From assembly GCF_028657195.3 (NCBI RefSeq), contig NZ_JANCPR020000030.1:1-64000 (forward strand): DNA of 64,000 bases. Direction: 5' to 3'. The notes beneath the pieces were generated by a model. It saw only the letters and a program-made list of their open reading frames with translations, had not been told where the DNA came from and did not search any database. This document shows, in pieces, positions 24,108 through 32,986 of the stretch (its first letter is position 1; each line of letters begins with the position of its first letter). Source of the DNA: Streptomyces iconiensis (lineage in GTDB: Bacteria > Actinomycetota > Actinomycetes > Streptomycetales > Streptomycetaceae). The position numbers were made by a program, and so were the translations under genes.

Positions 24108-25654
24108 AGCTCAACCGGCGTGATCTGCTGAGGGCCGCCGGCGCCGTCGGCGCGCTCAACCTCGTCTGGCCGCTGTCGGCCGGCCTCTCGCCCGCGCAGG
24201 CGAAGGAGGCGGCACAGGAGCTGGGCGCGACCTACGACCCGGCGCCCTTCACGCTCGGCATCGCCTCGGGCGACCCGCTGCCCACCAGCGTGGTGCTGTG
24301 GACCCGGCTGGCACCCGAACCGTTCGCAGGCGAACAGGACCTGCCCGAGACCGTCGAGGTCGACTGGGTCGTGGCCGAGGACCGCGCGCTGCGCCGGGTG
24401 GTCGCGCGCGGCTCTGTTGCCGCCTCGGCGACGCTCGCGCACAGCGTGCACGTACCGGTGGGCGGCCTGAGACCCGGGCGGCACTACTGGTACGCGTTCA
24501 CCGCGCTGGGCCGCAGAAGCCGCACGGGCCGCACGAAGACGGCGCCGCTGCGCACCGACCGGGTGCGCTTCGCGAACGCCAACTGCCAGGCGTTCCACGA
24601 CGGTTACTACGCGCCGCTGCGCGGCATAGCCCGCGAGGAGCTCGACTTCGTCGTCCACCTGGGCGACTACATCTATGAACACGGCCCCGTCGGCGGGGAA
24701 GCCGTACGCGACCACAACAGCCCCGAGATCTTCACGCTGGCCGACTACCGCAAGCGCTACGCCCTCTACAAGGGCGACCCCTCGCTGCGCGACGCACACG
24801 CCGCACACCCCTGGTATCTGACCTGGGACGACCACGAGGTCGTCAACGACTACAGCGGCACGGGCGGCGGCGCCCCGTTCATGCAGCGCAGGGCAGCCGC
24901 CTACCAGGCGTTCTACGAGAACCAGCCGCACCGCGACGACGGCTCCTCCGCGCTGCCCGACCCCGTCATCCACCGCCGCCGCGACTGGGGCGGCCTGCTG
25001 GATCTGACGATCCTGGACCTGCGCTCGTACCGTTCGGCGCAGAACCTCCCGGACGGCACCATCCTGGGCGCCCCGCAGAAGCGGTGGCTCAAGGACGCCG
25101 TCGACCGGGCACCGGACGCCTGGCACTGCTGGGTCAACTCGATCATGCTCAGCCAGCTGCGCGGCAGGCCGGGCGGCGGCTACATGTTCACCGACCAGTG
25201 GGACGGCTTCGTCAACGAGCGCAAGGAGGTGCTCGGACACGTCCACAAGGCGGGCCTGGAGGACCTGGTCGTGATCACGGGCGACTGGCACTCGTGCTTC
25301 GTGGACGACGTGGTGCCGGAGTTCGGCGAGGCCGGCTCCCCCGTCATCGGTACGGAGTTCACCGCGCACTCCATCAGCTCAGCGCCGTACGACGAGGCGT
25401 GGAACGCGGCGAACGGGCCCCTGATGGGCAAGGCCAACCCGCAGTTGCAGTACTTCGAGGGCGGCCACCGCGGATACGCCGTCTACGACGTGACCCCGGA
25501 GCGCTGGTCCACCCACATGCGGGTGATCGCATCGCCGACCGACCCGGAGTCCCCTGTACGCACCCTGACCACCTTCCATGTGGACCGGGGCACGGCGGGC
25601 GCCTACGAGGACAAGGACACGGCCGGCTCCCGCGCCCACTACCGCAGGGACTGA
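24104..25654 (+). CDS. phoD: Alkaline phosphatase D family protein (Tat-exported)
   Basis: This 516-residue PhoD-type metallophosphoesterase begins MKLNRRDLLRAAGAVGALN, a twin-arginine signal, with an alanine-rich cleavage region near residue 35. A fibronectin-like N-domain precedes the catalytic domain, which has FANANCQAFHDGYY, HLGDYIYEHG, TWDDHEVVNDY and VITGDWHS as metal-binding blocks (iron and calcium in known PhoD). It would be secreted folded and hydrolyse phosphodiesters such as teichoic acid. No pho box was identified; the promoter would lie upstream of the preceding gene. Confidence 0.88.
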   Translation: MKLNRRDLLRAAGAVGALNLVWPLSAGLSPAQAKEAAQELGATYDPAPFTLGIASGDPLPTSVVLWTRLAPEPFAGEQDLPETVEVDWVVAEDRALRRVVARGSVAASATLAHSVHVPVGGLRPGRHYWYAFTALGRRSRTGRTKTAPLRTDRVRFANANCQAFHDGYYAPLRGIAREELDFVVHLGDYIYEHGPVGGEAVRDHNSPEIFTLADYRKRYALYKGDPSLRDAHAAHPWYLTWDDHEVVNDYSGTGGGAPFMQRRAAAYQAFYENQPHRDDGSSALPDPVIHRRRDWGGLLDLTILDLRSYRSAQNLPDGTILGAPQKRWLKDAVDRAPDAWHCWVNSIMLSQLRGRPGGGYMFTDQWDGFVNERKEVLGHVHKAGLEDLVVITGDWHSCFVDDVVPEFGEAGSPVIGTEFTAHSISSAPYDEAWNAANGPLMGKANPQLQYFEGGHRGYAVYDVTPERWSTHMRVIASPTDPESPVRTLTTFHVDRGTAGAYEDKDTAGSRAHYRRD

Positions 25655-25661
25655 CCCCCTG

Positions 25662-25702
25662 ACCGCGCGGTGGGGACGTACGGACGGCCCCCACCGCGCG
25701 GT
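25662..25702. terminator. Bidirectional terminator between phoD and a methyltransferase gene
   Basis: A perfect 14-bp stem (ACCGCGCGGTGGGG at 25662-25675, its complement at 25689-25702) with a 13-base loop sits between two convergent genes, 5-8 bp from each stop. Confidence 0.8.
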
Positions 25703-25707
25703 GCGCC

Positions 25708-26502
25708 TCAGCGCAGGCCCAGGACCAGCGCGTCGGTGGGCGAGGCCCACACGGAGCGCGCCTCGGCGAACCCGGCCTCGCGGAGCGTGGCGGCGTGCCA
25801 TGCCGGAGACTGGAACTCCTCGTCGTTGTGGTCGTGGCCGTGCTGCAGCTCGGCCGGGTTCCCGAACAGCGCGAACCGCTCCTCGGCGACCTCGCGCAGC
25901 GCGGGGTCGGCGGCGAGCGCCTTCCACCAGCCGCCCCAGTCGAGGGAGCCTCCGGTACGCGCACGCTCCTGCCGCGCGTCCTCGAAGAGGTGCACGGCCG
26001 CGTTGACGCGCGGCGTGGACTCCTCCGGCATGTGGTCGGCGTTCATGAAGACGCCGCCCTCCCTGACCACGCCCGCGACCTGCCCGTACAGCGCACGCAG
26101 CGGTTCTGTGGTCATCCAGTGCAGCGCCGTCGCGGTGAGCACGGCGTCGAAGGGCTTCCCGCCGGGAAGCGCACCGACCCAGTCGGCCCCGCTCAGGTCG
26201 GCGGAGACGAACTGGACACGCGCATCGCCCTCGAAGTGCCCGCGCGCGATGGCGAGCAGCGCGGGGTCACGGTCCACGCCGACCGCCGTGGCGCCCGGGA
26301 GCCGCTTGAGAAGGCGGTCCGAGATACTGCCCGTACCGCAGGCGAGGTCCAGCACCCTCGGCGCGGGGCCCACGAGCGCCTCGGTCATGTCGAGCATCAC
26401 CCTGAACCGCTCCTCGCGGTCGGGGAGGTACCACTCCTGCTGCCGGTCCCAGCTGTCCTGCCACTCCTGCCAGTTGGTGCCGTTCAGCGCATGGCTCGCC
26501 AT
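25708..26502 (-). CDS. Class I SAM-dependent methyltransferase
   Basis: This 264-residue protein has motif I VLDLACGTGSISDRLL near residue 50, the acidic VGVDRDPALLAIA loop and FDAVLTATALHWMT as motif IV, the pattern of ubiE/trans-aconitate-type small-molecule methyltransferases. The N-terminus is rich in Trp (WQEWQDSWDRQQEWY). The substrate is unknown. It is divergent from the CGNR gene with a 76-bp gap. Confidence 0.8.
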   Translation of the reverse strand: MASHALNGTNWQEWQDSWDRQQEWYLPDREERFRVMLDMTEALVGPAPRVLDLACGTGSISDRLLKRLPGATAVGVDRDPALLAIARGHFEGDARVQFVSADLSGADWVGALPGGKPFDAVLTATALHWMTTEPLRALYGQVAGVVREGGVFMNADHMPEESTPRVNAAVHLFEDARQERARTGGSLDWGGWWKALAADPALREVAEERFALFGNPAELQHGHDHNDEEFQSPAWHAATLREAGFAEARSVWASPTDALVLGLR

Positions 26503-26578
26503 GTCCCCTCCTTAACGTAATACCCTCGTTGGGATTCAGCTATTACCGACCATAGAGCGCCCCCCGTAAGGATCACAA

Positions 26579-27262
26579 GTGGAACTCAACTATTACTCGG
26601 ATATGGCCGTGCGGCTCGTGAACACCGAGGAGCCCGAACGGGGAGAGGACTCGCTCACCTCGGTCGACGCGGTGCGGGAGCTGTGCGGGGCCAATGTGAC
26701 CATGGCGCGCAAGGCGACGGAGGCGGACGTGACCCGGCTCAGGGGCGTGCGCACACGGCTGCGTGCGGTCTTCTCCGCCGCAGCCGAGGGCGACGCCGTA
26801 CGCGCCGTCGACCTGCTCAACTCGCTGCTGATGGAGTTCCCCACCAGCCCGCAGATCTCGGGACACGAGGTCCTGGACGACGCGGGGCGCCCCCGCTGGC
26901 ACATGCACCTGGCCGAGCACCCGGCCAACGCGACGGCGGGCTACGCGGCGACCGCCTGCATGGGCCTCGCCTTCCACCTCACGGACCTGGGCGTCGACCG
27001 GCTCGGGGTCTGCCAGGCGACGCCCTGCCGCAACGCCTATCTGGACACCTCGACGAATCGTTCCCGCCGCTACTGCTCCGACCGCTGCGCCACCCGCGCC
27101 AACGTGGCCGCCTACCGGGCACGCAAGCGCTTGGAGACCCTGGACAAGGAGGCGGAGGAACCGGGCGGCAGCCCGGCCGCTTCACCGCGCGGCCGTACGG
27201 GCCCGATCAAGGGCCGCACAGCGGCCACCGACCAGCGCGCCACGGAGGACAGCGAACGCTGA
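26579..27262 (+). CDS. CGNR zinc-finger (ABATE domain) protein
   Basis: This is a 227-residue protein with an N-terminal ABATE-type domain (LNYYSDMAVRLVNTEEP) and a C-terminal treble-clef-like zinc finger: CQATPCRNAYLDTSTNRSRRYCSDRCATRANVAAYRAR, around residues 141-177, with four cysteines. Such proteins are thought to be DNA-binding stress regulators. It starts at a GTG after AAGGA. Its last 151 bp overlap the sodX coding region on the other strand; this is the basic, disordered tail beyond the zinc finger. Confidence 0.85.
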   Translation: MELNYYSDMAVRLVNTEEPERGEDSLTSVDAVRELCGANVTMARKATEADVTRLRGVRTRLRAVFSAAAEGDAVRAVDLLNSLLMEFPTSPQISGHEVLDDAGRPRWHMHLAEHPANATAGYAATACMGLAFHLTDLGVDRLGVCQATPCRNAYLDTSTNRSRRYCSDRCATRANVAAYRARKRLETLDKEAEEPGGSPAASPRGRTGPIKGRTAATDQRATEDSER

Positions 27263-27654
27263 ATCCCGCGCGGCGGACGCAGCCGCAGCCACGCGCGCGC
27301 GACCACCAACTCGTCCGGCACGGTGCCGAACTCCCGGCTGTCGTTGCGCACGTGCGGGTTGTCGCCCCGCACCCACCAGCCGCCGGTGCGGCGCTCGACG
27401 GCCCGCTTGACGATGAGCAGGTCGTGCTGGAAGGGATGCCGCAGCACGACGATGTCCCCCGGGTGCACGGTGGCCCCGTACTTCACCACGAGCTGGTCGC
27501 CGGGGAGCAGCGTCGGCTCCATCGACGGGTTGTAGACCTCCGCCAGCCCGATCCGTTTCAGCGGCCCGCCGCGCTCACCGTGCGTGCCATGCTCAGCGCT
27601 CTCACTACGGGGTCGGCCCTCCGCGCCGCCGTGCTCACGCGTCCGCTCCGGCAT
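27112..27654 (-). CDS. sodX: Nickel SOD maturation protease SodX (S26 signal-peptidase fold)
   Basis: This is a 180-residue S26-family protease. Catalytic S44 lies in NPSMEPTLLPGD and the general-base lysine is K83 in LLIVKRA, followed by WWVRGDNPHVRNDSREFG. It has no membrane anchor. In actinobacteria this enzyme removes the short N-terminal leader of nickel superoxide dismutase, exposing the His that binds nickel. It is divergent from sodN. The ATG at 27654 follows GGAGGCGGAG. The C-terminal 50 codons overlap the CGNR gene on the other strand. Confidence 0.85.
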   Translation of the reverse strand: MPERTREHGGAEGRPRSESAEHGTHGERGGPLKRIGLAEVYNPSMEPTLLPGDQLVVKYGATVHPGDIVVLRHPFQHDLLIVKRAVERRTGGWWVRGDNPHVRNDSREFGTVPDELVVARAWLRLRPPRGIQRSLSSVARWSVAAVRPLIGPVRPRGEAAGLPPGSSASLSRVSKRLRAR

Positions 27655-27821
27655 CTTCTCCGCCTCCGGTCCAGCGGACCGGAGTGTCCGGTCCGTTTGC
27701 TCCAGCAGATCCACCCTGTCACTGGACTTTTGTCCTAAGCCCGTGGGGGCACACGCGAAAAGGCTTCCCACACGGAGTAATCTCGCACGTGAGAAGACGA
27801 TCACGAGGAAGGACGGCTTTT

Positions 27822-28217
27822 ATGCTCTCCCGCCTGTTCGCCCCCAAGGTGCAGGTCAGCGCCCACTGCGACCTGCCCTGCGGTGTCTACGACCCGGCCC
27901 AGGCCCGTATCGAGGCCGAGTCCGTCAAGGCCATCCAGGACAAGTACCAGGCCAACGAGGACCCCCACTTCCGCATGCGCGCCACCACCATCAAGGAGGA
28001 GCGCGCTGAGCTGGCCAAGCACCATGTCTCGGTGCTGTGGAGCGACTACTTCAAGCCCCCGCACTTCGAGAAGTACCCGGAGCTGCACCAGCTGGTCAAC
28101 GACACCCTCAAGGCCATCAGCACGGCCAAGGGGTCGACCGACCCGGCCACCGGCCAGAAGGCGCTGGACTACATCACCCAGATCGACAAGATCTTCTGGG
28201 AGACCAAGAAGGGCTGA
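27822..28217 (+). CDS. sodN: Nickel superoxide dismutase SodN
   Basis: This is a 131-residue Ni-SOD precursor. A 14-residue leader (MLSRLFAPKVQVSA) is followed by the nickel hook HCDLPCGVY, where mature H1, C2 and C6 bind nickel. The rest is the four-helix bundle with EERAELAKHHVSVLWSDYFKPPHFEKYP. It dismutates superoxide in the cytoplasm as a hexamer after leader removal by SodX, encoded divergently. In S. coelicolor Ni-SOD and Fe-SOD are inversely controlled by the nickel regulator Nur. Confidence 0.97.
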   Translation: MLSRLFAPKVQVSAHCDLPCGVYDPAQARIEAESVKAIQDKYQANEDPHFRMRATTIKEERAELAKHHVSVLWSDYFKPPHFEKYPELHQLVNDTLKAISTAKGSTDPATGQKALDYITQIDKIFWETKKG

Positions 28218-28307
28218 ACCCCTGTGGTTCGCCTTCCGGAGTCCTCCGGATGTCGTACGGACGCACCCGCACCGCCCGATCGGCGGACCGGGTGCGTCCG
28301 TCTTTTC
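28218..28307 (+). terminator. sodN 3'UTR with terminator; possible sRNA source
   Basis: After the sodN stop, a hairpin with an 11-bp perfect stem (GGACGCACCCG 28259-28269, complement 28289-28299) and an inner CGCC/GGCG stem is followed by GTCTTTTCT. Upstream of it lies an anti-Shine-Dalgarno-like GGAGTCCTCCGG. In S. coelicolor the sodN 3'UTR is processed to an sRNA that pairs with sodF mRNA; the same is possible here. Confidence 0.7.
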
Positions 28308-28446
28308 TCAGCCGCTCGCAGACACCCTCTCGTCCGTTCTCCGGTAGCCCCGTACGCCCGGTGCTGACCACCGCGCAGGGGGAATCGAGGTTCGGACCAT
28401 GGTCGTAGGACCTCACGGCGCCACGCCCCGGTGTCCTGAGGAGCGG

Positions 28447-29502
28447 TCAGTCCGTGGGCGGGGTGACGTCGACGGGCGAGGGGTTCAGCCGCGCGAAGCG
28501 TTCCTGCCGCTGGGCGAGCCAGTGCGGGTAGACGGCGTGCCGCGCGCTCGCCGCTTCCAGGCGCGCGACCTGTTCCGGTGTGAGGCTCCAGCCCACCGCG
28601 CCCAGGTTCTGGCGCAGTTGCTCCTCGTTCCGGGCTCCTATGACCACGGAGGCGACGGAGGGGCGGCGCAGCAGCCAATTGATCGCCACTTGCGCGAGGG
28701 CGTGCCCGGTCTCCTCCGCGACCTCGTCCAGGGCGACGACCACACGGTGGAGTTGCTCGTCCTCGACAGGCGGCCCGTAGGCCGCCGCCTCGCGCAGACG
28801 GCTGCGCTCCGGCAGCGGCTCCCCCTTGCGCACCTTGCCCGTCAGCCGCCCCCAGGCCAGCGGGCTCCACACGACAGCGCCGACACCCTGGTCCAGGCCG
28901 AGCGGCATCAGCTCCCACTCGTACTCGCGGCCGACCAGCGAGTAGTACACCTGGTGGGCCACATAGCGCGCGTAGCCGTAACGGTCGGAGAGCGCGAGGG
29001 ACTTCATCAGGTGCCAGCCGGGGAAGTTGGAGGCGCCGATGTAGCGCACCTTCCCCGAGCGCACCAGCTCGTCCAGCGTGGCCAGCACCTCCTCGGCGGG
29101 TGTGCCCGCGTCGAACAGATGGAGCTGGAGCAGGTCGATGTGCCCGGTACCCAGCCGGCGCAGCGCGTCCTCGACGCCCCGCACCAGACGGGGCCGCGAC
29201 GTGCCGCCCTCGCCGGGGCCCTCGCCCAGGGGAACGCCGATCTTCGTGGAGATCAGCGCACGGTCCCTGCGGCCCTTGAGCGCCGCTCCCAGCACCTCCT
29301 CGGACGAGCCCGCCGCGTACACGTCCGCCGTGTCGAACATCGTCACGCCGGCTTCCAGGCACATGTCCACCATGCGGCGTGCCTCCGCCGTCCCCGTACC
29401 GCCCGGCGGAAGCGCTGAGCCTTCTGGTACGCCGAAGGAACCGGCACCCAGGGCCAGTTCGGGAACGTGCAGTCCGGAAGCGCCCAGACGTCGGTACTCC
29501 AC
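28447..29502 (-). CDS. Aldo/keto reductase
   Basis: This is a 351-residue NADPH-dependent TIM-barrel reductase of the YdhF/Tas/PhcA-like group. It begins MEYRRLGASGLHVPELALGAGSFG, has FDTADVYAAGSSEEVLGAAL (catalytic Asp and Tyr), the lysine in ALISTKIGVP and HIDLLQLHLFD with the catalytic His. The C-terminal VVIGARNEEQLRQN is the cofactor-binding end. The substrate is unknown. It is convergent with sodN and a single gene. Confidence 0.88.
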   Translation of the reverse strand: MEYRRLGASGLHVPELALGAGSFGVPEGSALPPGGTGTAEARRMVDMCLEAGVTMFDTADVYAAGSSEEVLGAALKGRRDRALISTKIGVPLGEGPGEGGTSRPRLVRGVEDALRRLGTGHIDLLQLHLFDAGTPAEEVLATLDELVRSGKVRYIGASNFPGWHLMKSLALSDRYGYARYVAHQVYYSLVGREYEWELMPLGLDQGVGAVVWSPLAWGRLTGKVRKGEPLPERSRLREAAAYGPPVEDEQLHRVVVALDEVAEETGHALAQVAINWLLRRPSVASVVIGARNEEQLRQNLGAVGWSLTPEQVARLEAASARHAVYPHWLAQRQERFARLNPSPVDVTPPTD

Positions 29503-29629
29503 AGCCGTCTCCCTTGCCTCACCCGCCGACCCCCGTGTGCGTCAACGATCGGACGGGGCAGGGGAGTTGGACAAGAGGGCCCCGCACCGGCCCTTGCCCT
29601 GGGGGCTGTAATCGCGTAATTCTGCTTAC

Positions 29630-30166
29630 ATGAGGACGACGAAGCAGGAAGAGGAGGAGCTGCGCGGCTGGCTGGCCGGGCGGCTGCCCGGAGAGCTGTT
29701 CACGCGGCTGGTCGAGGTGACGGCCGACCGCGAGGAGGTCACGGTCATCGGCGCCATACCCGAACCGGCGCTGGACGCCGACGTGTCGGCGGGCGAGCGG
29801 GCCGCGGCGCTGGAGGGCCGTGTCGCGGAGTTCAGGGAGCGCACGCGCGACACCCGTATCGACGTCGCGCGCCAGACCGAACGGCGCTACGGCAAGAAGG
29901 TCTCCTGGGGCGCCCAATGCGGCGAGGTCCGCGTGCTGTTCACACACGTGGCGGCGCCCGTGATGACGCGGCTGCGGCAGCCGCAGCGGCAGGTGCTGGA
30001 CACGCTCATCGCCGCGGGAGTGGCACGCAGCCGCAGTGAGGCGCTCTCGTGGTGCGTACGCCTCGTCGAGCAGCACAGCGACGAGTGGCTGAGCGAACTG
30101 CGGGACTCCCTGGCACACGTCGAGGACGTACGGGCCCAGGGCCCCGACCGGCAGTCGGAGGCGTGA
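29630..30166 (+). CDS. Conserved hypothetical protein with RHH-like C-terminus
   Basis: This 178-residue cytoplasmic protein opens with MRTTKQEEEELRGWLAGRLP. The middle contains a charged region (RTRDTRIDVARQTERRYGKKVSWG). The last third, RQVLDTLIAAGVARSRSEALSWCVRLVEQH, has the length and pattern of a ribbon-helix-helix/CopG-like dimerisation unit, often used for DNA binding. No family name was recognised. It stands alone between two genes on the other strand. Confidence 0.75.
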   Translation: MRTTKQEEEELRGWLAGRLPGELFTRLVEVTADREEVTVIGAIPEPALDADVSAGERAAALEGRVAEFRERTRDTRIDVARQTERRYGKKVSWGAQCGEVRVLFTHVAAPVMTRLRQPQRQVLDTLIAAGVARSRSEALSWCVRLVEQHSDEWLSELRDSLAHVEDVRAQGPDRQSEA

Positions 30167-30189
30167 GGGGAGGGCGAAGGGGCGGTCGG

Positions 30190-31425
30190 TCAGCTCTTTG
30201 AGGCCAGCCGCCACAGGCTCGTCGTTTCGGCGGCGCGTGCCGCGTGCAGGGGCGCCGCCGGGTCGGTCGCGCGGCCGTGCCGGGGGCGCGCGTCATGGCG
30301 GCCGGCGACCTCCAGGCCCGCGTCCCCGATCCAGCCCAGCAGCTCGTCGCGCGCGCGCAGGCCCAGGTGTTCGGCCAGGTCGGAGAGGATCAGCCAGCCC
30401 TCGCCGCCCGGCGCGAGCCGTGCGGCGAGCCCGTCGAGGAAGCCCCGCAGCATCCGGCTGCCCGGGTCGTAGACCGCCTGTTCCAGGACGGAGGTCGGCT
30501 TCGCGGGCAGCCAGGGCGGGTTGCACACCACGAGGTCGGCCCGCCCGGCCTCGGGCGCGGGGAACAGGTCGGCCCGCACGACGTCCACCGTTGCCTCTGC
30601 CCCGAGCCGCCGCACGTTCTCGCGCGCGCAGGCGAGCGCCCGCTCCCCCAGGTCCGTCGCGACGACGCGGCCCACCCTGCCGCCCTCGCGCCGCGCGAGC
30701 ACGACGGCCAGCACACCCGTGCCCGTACCGATGTCGAAAGCGACCAGCGGCCCTCCCCTGCCCTGCGGCAGGGGTGTGTGCGCGACGAGGTCGATGTACT
30801 CGCCGCGTACGGGCGAGAAGACGCCGTGGTACGGGTGCACATGTTCCCCGCCGAGCGCCTCGACCGGCACACCCTTGCGGCGCCACTCGTGCGCGCCGAG
30901 AACCCCCTGCAGCTCGCGCAGGGAGACCAGCGTCACGGAAGTTCCCTGCTCCGCGTACCTTCCGGGCTCCCCGTGCTCCGCGTACGCCCCGGGCTCTCCG
31001 TACGCCCCGGCACACGCCTCGGCCACCTCGGGGGCACGCCGCAGCGGCACCGTACGGCTGCCGTCCGGCGAGGTCTCCAGCGGTACCAGCAGCATTCCCA
31101 GCACCCTGGCACGCCGCGACAGTGCCTGGCGGTGCAGGTGGAAGCTCTCGGAGGGTGTCGCGCCCATCTTCGGCGGCTTGCGGTCCACGCGCCGTCCCAG
31201 CGCGGCGAGCAGCTGCCGCGCCCCGTGGTAGTCGCCGCGCCACAGCAGCGCCGTGCCCTCGCAGGCCAGCTTGTAGGCGGCGTCAGCGGTCATACGGTCG
31301 TCGGCGGCCACCACCCGCTTCGGTGGCCGCGCCCCGCTCTCGGAACGCCACAGCGCCGACCGTTCCTCGCCGTCCTCGCTCCAGCGGACCACGTCCACCC
31401 TGCCGGCCTGCTGTTCTGCGTCCAC
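30190..31425 (-). CDS. Class I methyltransferase with NPPW motif
   Basis: This 411-residue protein has a unique N-terminal half (residues 1-190), then a methyltransferase domain: VAFDIGTGTGVLAVVLAR (motif I), VVATDLGERALACARENVRRLG, and the NPPW catalytic loop in LVVCNPPWLPAKP. NPPW/NPPY occurs in enzymes that methylate amide or amino nitrogens of protein glutamine or nucleic-acid bases (PrmC, RlmF, RsmC types). A small repeat, EPGAYAEHGEPGRYAEQG, lies near residue 145. The substrate is not determined. It converges with the RHH-like gene. Confidence 0.8.
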   Translation of the reverse strand: MDAEQQAGRVDVVRWSEDGEERSALWRSESGARPPKRVVAADDRMTADAAYKLACEGTALLWRGDYHGARQLLAALGRRVDRKPPKMGATPSESFHLHRQALSRRARVLGMLLVPLETSPDGSRTVPLRRAPEVAEACAGAYGEPGAYAEHGEPGRYAEQGTSVTLVSLRELQGVLGAHEWRRKGVPVEALGGEHVHPYHGVFSPVRGEYIDLVAHTPLPQGRGGPLVAFDIGTGTGVLAVVLARREGGRVGRVVATDLGERALACARENVRRLGAEATVDVVRADLFPAPEAGRADLVVCNPPWLPAKPTSVLEQAVYDPGSRMLRGFLDGLAARLAPGGEGWLILSDLAEHLGLRARDELLGWIGDAGLEVAGRHDARPRHGRATDPAAPLHAARAAETTSLWRLASKS

Positions 31426-31456
31426 CCGGCCAACCCTAAGCCGCGCGGAAGACGGG

Positions 31457-32431
31457 TCACGACGACGAGGTGCGCACGGCCCCCATGCTCGCCGCGACGA
31501 CGAGCGCGATGGCCAGCAGTTCCATGAGCCCCAGGCTCTGGCCCAGCACGAGGAAGCCCGCAGCCGTGGCGGCGACCGGCATGAGGCTCATGAGCACGGC
31601 GAACGTCCCGGCCGGCAGCCTCCGCAGCGCGAACAGCTCCAGGGTGTACGGCAGCCCGGAGGAGAGCACCGCGACCGCGGCACCCAGCCCGAGCGTGACG
31701 GGATCCAGGAGGGCGCCGCCCGCGCTCACCACACCGAGGGGCGCGCTCACGACCGCCGCGACCCCCATGGCGAGCGCCAGCCCGTCGACCTTGGGGAAAC
31801 GCGCGCCCGTACGGGCGTTGAAGACGATGTAGGCCGTCCACATCGCACCGGCCCCCAGCGCGAAGGCGGCCCCGGCGAGGTTGAGCTGCCCGAAGCCGCC
31901 GGCCCCGAGAAGGTAGACCCCGACCAGCGCCAGCCCGGCCCACACCAGGCTGAGCGCGCGGCGGGAGGCGACGACGGACAGGACGAGCGGGCCCAGCAGT
32001 TCGAGGGTGACGGCCGCACCGAGCGGAATCCTGTCGATCGCCTGGTAGAAGAGGCTGTTCATGGTGCCGAGCGCGACCCCGAGCCCGATGACGGCCGTCC
32101 AGTCCTTGCGCGAGTGCCCGCGCAGCTTCGGCCTGCACACGGCGAGCAGCAGCAGCGCCGAGAAGATCAGCCGCAGCGCGACGACGCCGAGCGCCCCGGC
32201 ACGCGGGAAGAGCAGCGCGGCGACGGCCGAGCCGAACTGGAGCGACATCGCGCTGCCGATCACCATCCCGAACGCGCCCATCCGCCCCCGGCCACGGCCG
32301 GACGCCGAGCCCGCGGAGCCCGTACCGGCAGGGCCCGTACCGGAGTCCGCACCCGCGTGGCCCACGTCCGCGGCGCAGCCGGCGCCCGGCGCTGTTCCGG
32401 GGACTCCTGAGGGGCGGTCGGCAGCGGTCAT
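31457..32431 (-). CDS. EamA/RhtA-type drug-metabolite transporter
   Basis: This 324-residue membrane protein has a disordered 50-residue Gly/Ala/Pro-rich N-terminus followed by about ten helices in two EamA repeats, as in RhtA (for example QFGSAVAALLFPRAGALGVVALRLIFSAL at the first repeat, VYLLGAGGFGQLNLAGAAFALGAG in the second). RhtA-like proteins export amino acids such as threonine and homoserine. A LysR-type gene is divergent, the usual arrangement for its regulator, but that gene is broken here. Confidence 0.82.
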   Translation of the reverse strand: MTAADRPSGVPGTAPGAGCAADVGHAGADSGTGPAGTGSAGSASGRGRGRMGAFGMVIGSAMSLQFGSAVAALLFPRAGALGVVALRLIFSALLLLAVCRPKLRGHSRKDWTAVIGLGVALGTMNSLFYQAIDRIPLGAAVTLELLGPLVLSVVASRRALSLVWAGLALVGVYLLGAGGFGQLNLAGAAFALGAGAMWTAYIVFNARTGARFPKVDGLALAMGVAAVVSAPLGVVSAGGALLDPVTLGLGAAVAVLSSGLPYTLELFALRRLPAGTFAVLMSLMPVAATAAGFLVLGQSLGLMELLAIALVVAASMGAVRTSSS

Positions 32432-32500
32432 ACCGCCACGCTAGGCCCCCACTCCTCGCCTCGTGAAATGCGGTTTCCGCTGTGACTGTGCTCCGGACGC

Positions 32501-32894
32501 ATGGCCGTCGAGCTGCGACATCCGCGCGCCTTCCTCGCCATCGCGCAGGAGGGCGGCATCACCTCCGCCGCCGCGCGCCTGCGTGTCAGCCGGTCCGCGC
32601 TCCCACGCACCCTGCGCCGGCTGGAGACGCACCTGGGCGTCCGGCCGACCGCCCGACCCACCATCCGGAACTCACCCCGGAGGGGCGCACGTTCCGGGAC
32701 AAGGCAGCCGTCGCCCTCGCCGCCGTCGACGACGCGCTGGACCCCGCGCGGCTGCCGGGTGTCGCCCGCCGCCCGCTGACCGGGGCGGCCGATGTGCCCG
32801 TCGTCCTGCTGTGGCGCGCGGCCCCCGGGCACCGGCCATCCCCGATCTGGTGACAACGGCGCGCGGGGTGCTGTCGGACCGGGGAACCGGCTGA
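32501..32894 (+). pseudogene. Degraded LysR family regulator
   Basis: The first 150 bp encode a normal LysR helix-turn-helix (MAVELRHPRAFLAIAQEGG, AARLRVSRSALPRTLRRLE). Near 32650 the frame shifts: the conserved continuation HHPELTPEGRTFRDKAAV is read in another frame up to about 32820. A further shift near 32820 leads to PAIPDLVTTARGVLS, the family's C-terminal end, with a stop at 32894. Most of the effector-binding domain is missing. The remnant is only about 130 codons against a usual 290, so an internal deletion plus two frameshifts is the best reading. A sequencing error could explain one frameshift but not the deletion. Confidence 0.75.
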
Positions 32895-32986
32895 TCACGG
32901 CATACGTTGACGACGCAGGACGCATTCACAGAACCGGGCACGGGCACACGGCCCTTCCCGTACCCCACTCATCGGGAGGCAGGACC

